From positions 10,070 through 74,069 of the forward strand of contig JACKIN010000018.1 of NCBI GenBank assembly GCA_020638495.1: a stretch of 64,000 bases of DNA, given 5' to 3'. The DNA comes from Geminicoccaceae bacterium. GTDB taxonomy: Bacteria; Pseudomonadota; Alphaproteobacteria; Geminicoccales; Geminicoccaceae. The notes below the pieces were generated by a model. That model ran no database searches. It had not been told where the DNA came from and worked only from the letters and a program-made list of their open reading frames with translations. Shown here piece after piece: positions 59,341 through 64,000 of this stretch (its first letter is position 1; each line of letters starts with the position of its first letter). The translations under genes and the position numbers were made by a program.

Positions 59341-61064
59341 GGCGTGATCTCCTCGTGGCTTTCTGGTCGAAGGGCGGCCGCGAAGGCCGACGTGATGGCG
59401 GGCTTCGTCTTGCCGGCGCGCCCCGCGTCGCCGATGACGTCGATCCGGGGGCCGGCGCCGATGGCGGCCCGGATGGCGGCGCCACTCGGCTGCCGGGCCC
59501 GATGATAGAGCCAGTCGCGCAGCCCCGGGGCAGCGAAGAGGCGGCGGGCGAGGGCGGTTCGGCCGAAGCCCCGCTCCAGGAGGAAGCCCACGAGCGGCCC
59601 GAGCCCGAAGCGGTAATGTGCCCCGCTCGCGATCACCACCCGGTCGAAGCCACGCAGCCGTTCCGGCACCGCCAGCACATCCACCCCCAGCTCGAGCCGC
59701 ACGCCTTGTCGCCTGAGCGCCGCCTCGAGCCCGGCGACATAAGCCCCGATCGGCCCCTTCGCCGCCTCGACGTCCTGGAAGGTCGGCGCCAATGCCGCCT
59801 GCAGCAAGGCCCCGCCGCACTCGGCATCACGCTCGAAGACCGTCACCTCGTTGGCGCCCGCCACCAGCCCGGCAAAGCTGAGGCCGGCCGGCCCGGCACC
59901 GACGACGGCGATCCGCTCGCCGCGGATCGGCGAGACCTCGGGCAGCTCCGCCTCGCGCCCTGCGCGCGCATTGACCAAGCAGCCGAGCGCTGCGCCGCCG
60001 CGCATCTCGTTGACGCAGGTGTTGCAGGCGATGCAGCGCCTGACAGGCTCGCCCTGCTCCGCCTTCGCCACCCAGTCCGGATCGGCCAGGAGCGGGCGGC
60101 CGAGGGCGACGAAGTCGCAGGCGCCGTCCTCGACCGCGGCGATGGCCACCGCCGGATCGCCGAGCCGGCCGACGGCGATCACCGGCACATCCACCTCCCG
60201 CCTGATCGCCCTGGCAAAATCCAGGAAGGGTGCGTCGGGCTCGGCCATGGGCGGTGTCATGCGCATCGCCGAGGGCTTCGAGCGGTAGTGCCCGGCCGTC
60301 ACATGGATGGCGTCCGCCCCGGCCTCGGCCGCCCAGAGCGCGATTTGGCGCCCCTCCTCGAAGGTCAGCCCGCCCTCGAAGAAATCGTCGACGGTGAGCC
60401 GGTAGATCATCGGAAAATCCGGCAGCTCCGCCTTGATCCGCCGGAGGATGTCGAGCCCGAACCGGGCGCGGTTCTCGAGGCTGCCGCCATAGCGATCCTG
60501 GCGCAGGTTCTCGGCCGGGGTGTGGAACTGCGAGATCAGGTAGCCGTGGGCGGCATGGATCTCGACCATGTCGAAGCCGGCGGCCTCGGCGCGCACGGCG
60601 GCCGCCACATAGGCCCGTGTCGTCTGCTCGATCCGCTCCGCCGTCATCGCCTCGGGCACGATCGTGGCAAAGGTGATCTCGAAGACGTCGTGCGGCACGG
60701 CGGAGGGGGCTATCGGCACCTCGCCGCAGATGTCATCTCGCGTGTGGCCCCCGCCATGGCCGAGCTGGATGGTGGTCCTGGCCCCGGCCTCGCGCAGCGC
60801 CGTCGTCAGCCGCCTGAGCCCCGGCAGGAACCGGTCGTCATAAATCCCGAGCTCGCGCCTTCGATGCCGGCCCGCGGGCTCCGGTGCCGCCATCTCGACG
60901 GTGACGAGGCCGACCCCGCCCGTCGCCCGGGCGAGATAATAGGCGAGCGTCGCCTCCGTCACCCCGCCGGCCTCGTCGGCGAGGCGCGTCGTCATCGACG
61001 GCAGCACGATCCGGTTTTTGATCTCCACCCGGCCAATCGAGGCCGGGGTGAACAACTGCTTCAT
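59337..61064 (-). CDS. 2,4-dienoyl-CoA reductase-like NADH:flavin oxidoreductase (FadH/old yellow enzyme type)
   Basis: The 575-residue protein has an FMN barrel (residues 1-345: LFTPASIGRVEIKNRIVLPSM, IQLGHGGGHT, GFDMVEIHAAHGYLISQF with the HAAHGY active site). A 4Fe-4S motif follows (CIACNTC then C after 11 residues, about 344-362; CX2C rather than the usual CX3C in the second pair). An FAD/NAD domain starts at VVGAGPAGLSFAG (about residue 389). The C-terminus is shortened compared with FadH (about 670 residues). It starts 7 bases after the ABC ATPase gene. Confidence 0.82.
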   Translation of the reverse strand: MKQLFTPASIGRVEIKNRIVLPSMTTRLADEAGGVTEATLAYYLARATGGVGLVTVEMAAPEPAGRHRRRELGIYDDRFLPGLRRLTTALREAGARTTIQLGHGGGHTRDDICGEVPIAPSAVPHDVFEITFATIVPEAMTAERIEQTTRAYVAAAVRAEAAGFDMVEIHAAHGYLISQFHTPAENLRQDRYGGSLENRARFGLDILRRIKAELPDFPMIYRLTVDDFFEGGLTFEEGRQIALWAAEAGADAIHVTAGHYRSKPSAMRMTPPMAEPDAPFLDFARAIRREVDVPVIAVGRLGDPAVAIAAVEDGACDFVALGRPLLADPDWVAKAEQGEPVRRCIACNTCVNEMRGGAALGCLVNARAGREAELPEVSPIRGERIAVVGAGPAGLSFAGLVAGANEVTVFERDAECGGALLQAALAPTFQDVEAAKGPIGAYVAGLEAALRRQGVRLELGVDVLAVPERLRGFDRVVIASGAHYRFGLGPLVGFLLERGFGRTALARRLFAAPGLRDWLYHRARQPSGAAIRAAIGAGPRIDVIGDAGRAGKTKPAITSAFAAALRPESHEEITP

Positions 61065-61071
61065 GATCGGG

Positions 61072-62223
61072 TCACGATGCGGCGAGCGCCGGTGCCGGGT
61101 GGCCCGCCTGGCGCCCGGCCGTGCCGGACGGCACCACCTTGCCGGTCTCGACGTCGATCAGGTGGGCGCGCGCCATGTCGACGGTGAGCGGCACGCGATC
61201 GCCTTGGTCGCGCCTGAGATAGGGATCGCAGGTGGCGGCAACCTCGACGCCGGCCACCTGGAAGAAGGCGAGGCCCTCGTTGCCCATGGGCTCGACCACG
61301 TCGATCGCGGCCTCGAACGTCGCGGCGTCCGGTCCTTCGAAGCGGCCGACATGCAGCGTCTCCGGCCGTACGCCGAGCTCCATCGGCCGATCCCGCCATG
61401 CAGCATAGGCGGCATCGCGCGCCGCCGGCAGGGGCAGCAGGATGCCGCCCTCGATGGCGAAGGCGAGGCCATTGCCCTCCGCCACCACCCGGCCCGGCAG
61501 GAAGTTCATCTGCGGTGCCCCGATGAAGCCGGCGACGAAGCGGTCGACCGGCTGCTCGTAGACCTCCATGGGGGCACCCACCTGCACGATCTGCCCGCCC
61601 CTCATGATGACGATGCGATCGGCCAGGGTCATCGCCTCGATCTGGTCGTGGGTGACGTAGATGACCGTCGTCTCGAGCCGCTTGTGCAGGCGCTTGATCT
61701 CGACCCGCATCTGTGCCCGGAGGCTGGCATCGAGATTGGAGAGCGGCTCGTCGAAGAGGAACGCCTTGGGCTGGCGGACGATGGCCCGGCCCATGGCGAC
61801 GCGCTGGCGCTGGCCGCCGGAGAGCTCACGAGGCTTGCGGCGCAGGAGCTCCGTGATGTTCAGCAGGGCCGCCGCGTCCTGCACCCGACGGCGGATCTCG
61901 TCGCGGCCCATGCCCTTGAGGCGCAGGCCGAACGACATGTTGTCGAAGACCGTCATGTGCGGGTAGAGCGCGTAGGACTGGAAGACCATGGCGATGTCAC
62001 GGTTCTTCGGCGTCAGGTTGTTGACCACGTACTGGTCGAACTTGATCTTGCCGCCCGACACCGGCTCGAGCCCGGCGACCATGCGCAGCGTCGTCGACTT
62101 GCCGCAGCCCGAGGGTCCGACGAGCACGACGAACTCGCCATCGGCGATCGCGAGATCGATGCCGGCGACGGCAACCACGTCGCCGAAACGCTTCTCGACC
62201 TTCTCCAGCCTGATCGTCGCCAT
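61072..62223 (-). CDS. ABC transporter ATP-binding protein, UgpC/MsmK type
   Basis: A 383-residue ATPase with Walker A GPSGCGKSTT (about residues 36-45), the signature LSGGQRQRVAMGRAIVRQPKAFLFDEPLSNLDA (about 134-166), and a C-terminal TOBE domain (from about residue 235, LGVRPETLHVGRF). It powers an importer of sugars or polyols with the two permeases upstream. The gap to the permease is 39 bases. The periplasmic binding protein is not in the window and is probably further upstream. Confidence 0.9.
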   Translation of the reverse strand: MATIRLEKVEKRFGDVVAVAGIDLAIADGEFVVLVGPSGCGKSTTLRMVAGLEPVSGGKIKFDQYVVNNLTPKNRDIAMVFQSYALYPHMTVFDNMSFGLRLKGMGRDEIRRRVQDAAALLNITELLRRKPRELSGGQRQRVAMGRAIVRQPKAFLFDEPLSNLDASLRAQMRVEIKRLHKRLETTVIYVTHDQIEAMTLADRIVIMRGGQIVQVGAPMEVYEQPVDRFVAGFIGAPQMNFLPGRVVAEGNGLAFAIEGGILLPLPAARDAAYAAWRDRPMELGVRPETLHVGRFEGPDAATFEAAIDVVEPMGNEGLAFFQVAGVEVAATCDPYLRRDQGDRVPLTVDMARAHLIDVETGKVVPSGTAGRQAGHPAPALAAS

Positions 62224-62262
62224 CTGTCTCCCCGAAGTTGCCGGCTTTGGCCGCGGCGGCCT

Positions 62263-63096
62263 TCAACCCTTCACACCGCCGGCGCCCCAGCCGGCGATCA
62301 GATAGCGCTGCACCAGGACGAAGAAGATCAGCGCCGGCAGGGTGATGACCACGCCCGCCGCCATCATCATGCCCCAGTCGGTGACCGTCGAGACATAGAT
62401 GTCGTTGATGCCGACCGGCAGCGTCTTCAGGTTGTCGGAGCTGATCAGCACGCGGGCGAAAAGATAGTCGTTCCAGGCGACGATGAAGGTGAAGATCGTC
62501 ACCGCGATCACCCCGGGCAGGGCGAGCGGCACGATCACCCGGACCACCGCCTGCGGCCGCGAGGCGCCGTCGGTCATCGCCGCCTCCTCGAGGTCGAGCG
62601 GGATCGACTGGAAGAAGGAGCGGAGCAGCCACATCGAGAACGGCAGCGAGAAGGTGGCGTAGGACAGCACGAGGCCGAAGAGCGAGTTCACGAGGCCGAG
62701 CTGCCGCATCAGGATGTAGAACGGCACCACGATCATGATCGGCGCGAACATGTAGGTGAAGAGCATGGTGGTCGAGATCAGCTCGCGACCGCGGAAGCGA
62801 AAGCGCGTGATGCCGTAGGCGGCGAGCGTGCCGACCGCCACGGTCAGCAGCGTGGCGAGGCCGGCGACGATGATGCTGTTGCGGAAATAGGTGGCGAAGA
62901 TGGTGCTGGTGAAAAGCCGGCGATAGGCGTCGATGGTCAGCTCGCTCGGGATGAAGGTCGGCACCGCCGTCAGGATCTCGCGGTCCGGCTTGATCGAGGT
63001 CAGGACCATCCAGGCAAGGGGAAAGGCGCAGATCACCAGCAGGAGGGCGGCGAGCCCGTAGACCCAGAGGCGAAAGAGGGCGGCGCGCGGGTTCAT
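62263..63096 (-). CDS. ABC transporter permease, carbohydrate type (MalG-like)
   Basis: The 277-residue protein has six likely membrane segments. The EAA loop that contacts the ATPase is seen in DLEEAAMTDGASRPQAVVRVIVPLALPGV (about residues 167-195). The N-terminal segment WVYGLAALLLVICAFPLAWMVLTSIK is typical of MalG-like subunits. It lies 7 bases after the first permease gene. Confidence 0.9.
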   Translation of the reverse strand: MNPRAALFRLWVYGLAALLLVICAFPLAWMVLTSIKPDREILTAVPTFIPSELTIDAYRRLFTSTIFATYFRNSIIVAGLATLLTVAVGTLAAYGITRFRFRGRELISTTMLFTYMFAPIMIVVPFYILMRQLGLVNSLFGLVLSYATFSLPFSMWLLRSFFQSIPLDLEEAAMTDGASRPQAVVRVIVPLALPGVIAVTIFTFIVAWNDYLFARVLISSDNLKTLPVGINDIYVSTVTDWGMMMAAGVVITLPALIFFVLVQRYLIAGWGAGGVKG

Positions 63097-63103
63097 GGCC
63101 GGC

Positions 63104-64000
63104 TCATGGTTCGTTGGCCCGCTTGAACAGGCGGAAATAGAGCAGCGCGAAGGCCACGAGGATGAGGAAGATCACGACCGAGAGGGCGGCGCCCATGCCG
63201 ACCTGCAGCTCCTGGAAGGTCTTGACGTAGGTGTAGATGGGCAGCGTGCGGGTGAAGTAGCCGACGCCGGTGCCGCTGGCGAAGAGCCAGATGATGTCGA
63301 ACTTGGTGAACATGAAGAGAAAGCGCAGCAGCACCAGGACGAAGAGCACGCTGCGGATCTGCGGCAGGGTGATGTGCCAGAAGCGGCGGAGCGGCCCGGC
63401 CCCGTCCACCTTCGCCGCACCGTAGAGCTCGGGGTCGATGGTCTGCAGGCGGGCCAGCGTGCCGATCACGATGAACGGGAAGTAGGTCCAGGTGCTGATC
63501 AGGATGAGGGAGAGCATGATGCTCTCGGGGCCCAGCATCAGCCCCGGCTCCAGCCCGACGAGGCGAAGCGCGTAGGGCAGGACCCCGTAATTGTCGTTGA
63601 GGATCCAGCGCATCAGGATCACCACGACGATCGTCGGCACCATGTAGGGAAAAAGGGCGCAGCCGCGGACGAAGCCGCGGCCGATGAAGGTCTGGTTGAG
63701 CAGGAGGGCGGCGCCCACGCCGAAGACGAGCTGCAGGGCGACCGTGCCGAAGGCGTAGACGGTGCCGAGCCAGAGGCCGCGCCAGAAGCCGTCGAAATCG
63801 GTGAGGAAGTAGCGGAAATTGTCGAGGCCGACGAAGGTCTCGATTGGCAGGTAGGCGTGCTTTGAGTGCACGCTGAGCCAGAAGGAGTAGATAACCGGGT
63901 AGAGGATCAGCCCGAGGACGAGCAGCATGGCCGGGGCGACCAGCACATAGCCCCACCAGTGCTCCGGGATGCGGCGGCCGCGAAGCCAGACCTCCGCTTC
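63104..64000 (-). CDS. ABC transporter permease, carbohydrate type (MalF-like), 5' end outside the window
   Basis: The reading frame stays open from the right edge (…RGRRIPEHWWGYVLVAPAM) to the stop at 63104. The start codon probably lies beyond the window, as the piece EHWWGYVLVAPAM precedes the first membrane helix in this family. A GTG at 63946 is in frame but would cut off the basic N-terminus. The EAA loop is LYGAAKVDGAGPLRRFWHITLPQI. It pairs with the next permease to make the channel. Confidence 0.85.
   Translation of the reverse strand, partial: EAEVWLRGRRIPEHWWGYVLVAPAMLLVLGLILYPVIYSFWLSVHSKHAYLPIETFVGLDNFRYFLTDFDGFWRGLWLGTVYAFGTVALQLVFGVGAALLLNQTFIGRGFVRGCALFPYMVPTIVVVILMRWILNDNYGVLPYALRLVGLEPGLMLGPESIMLSLILISTWTYFPFIVIGTLARLQTIDPELYGAAKVDGAGPLRRFWHITLPQIRSVLFVLVLLRFLFMFTKFDIIWLFASGTGVGYFTRTLPIYTYVKTFQELQVGMGAALSVVIFLILVAFALLYFRLFKRANEP

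Overview
The window is about 70% G+C and tightly packed with genes. The content suggests a heterotrophic alphaproteobacterium, perhaps of the Rhodospirillales/Geminicoccales type. The reasons are CtrA-like boxes (TTAA-N7-TTAAC), a DUF1289 protein, a SPOR-tailed D,D-carboxypeptidase, and paired TTT, TRAP and ABC importers beside many CoA-linked catabolic genes. Genus cannot be fixed from the sequence alone.

Layout. Positions 1-18.2 kb are mostly housekeeping: nitroreductase end, a small lipoprotein, MTA/SAH nucleosidase, a VOC protein, a three-gene ExbB/ExbD-like membrane operon behind a CtrA box, a D-2-hydroxyacid dehydrogenase, RF3, a secreted cyclophilin, an ABC-F ATPase, a GST, a 218-bp hairpin-rich MITE-like element, a homocysteine methyltransferase, CysK, tRNA-Val(CAC), Gph, GlmU, a TPR-SH3 protein and a D,D-carboxypeptidase. 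From 18.3 to 22.3 kb there is a reductive pyrimidine degradation operon (PreT, PreA, carbamoylase). An intact IS1182-type element follows its last stop codon directly. From 23.8 to 26.7 kb lies an unusual 949-residue protein that joins a GH24-like lysozyme, a papain-like protease and a serine-hydrolase domain. Next come a prolyl oligopeptidase, nucleotide-sugar genes (RfbC, an SDR, RfbA) and a decayed BglII-like restriction endonuclease in a lower-G+C patch.

The right half is catabolic. A GntR/Gfo-Idh/SMP-30 operon diverges from a TctCBA transporter across a perfect 16-bp palindrome. From 38.7 to 58.9 kb lies a large gene set: Ser/Cys-type proline-racemase-family enzyme, cupin, flavoprotein, two type III CoA-transferases, MaoC hydratase, four SDRs, a type I CoA-transferase, enoyl-CoA hydratase, a divergent AroQ, two alpha/beta hydrolases, a DapA-family lyase, a HicBA-like toxin-antitoxin pair and a TRAP importer with two binding proteins. 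One TetR regulator sits in the middle. Four 16-bp inverted repeats of the form CTKACT-N5-GTMAG (two read on the minus strand) lie in the promoter regions of these units and probably tie them into one regulon. I infer uptake of an organic acid by the TRAP system, CoA activation, and a beta-oxidation-like and possibly ring-modifying degradation route. The substrate is unknown and I do not recognise the set as a described pathway.

The window ends with a minus-strand operon: an ABC importer of the carbohydrate type (two permeases, ATPase) followed by a 2,4-dienoyl-CoA reductase-like flavoenzyme and a second MaoC hydratase.
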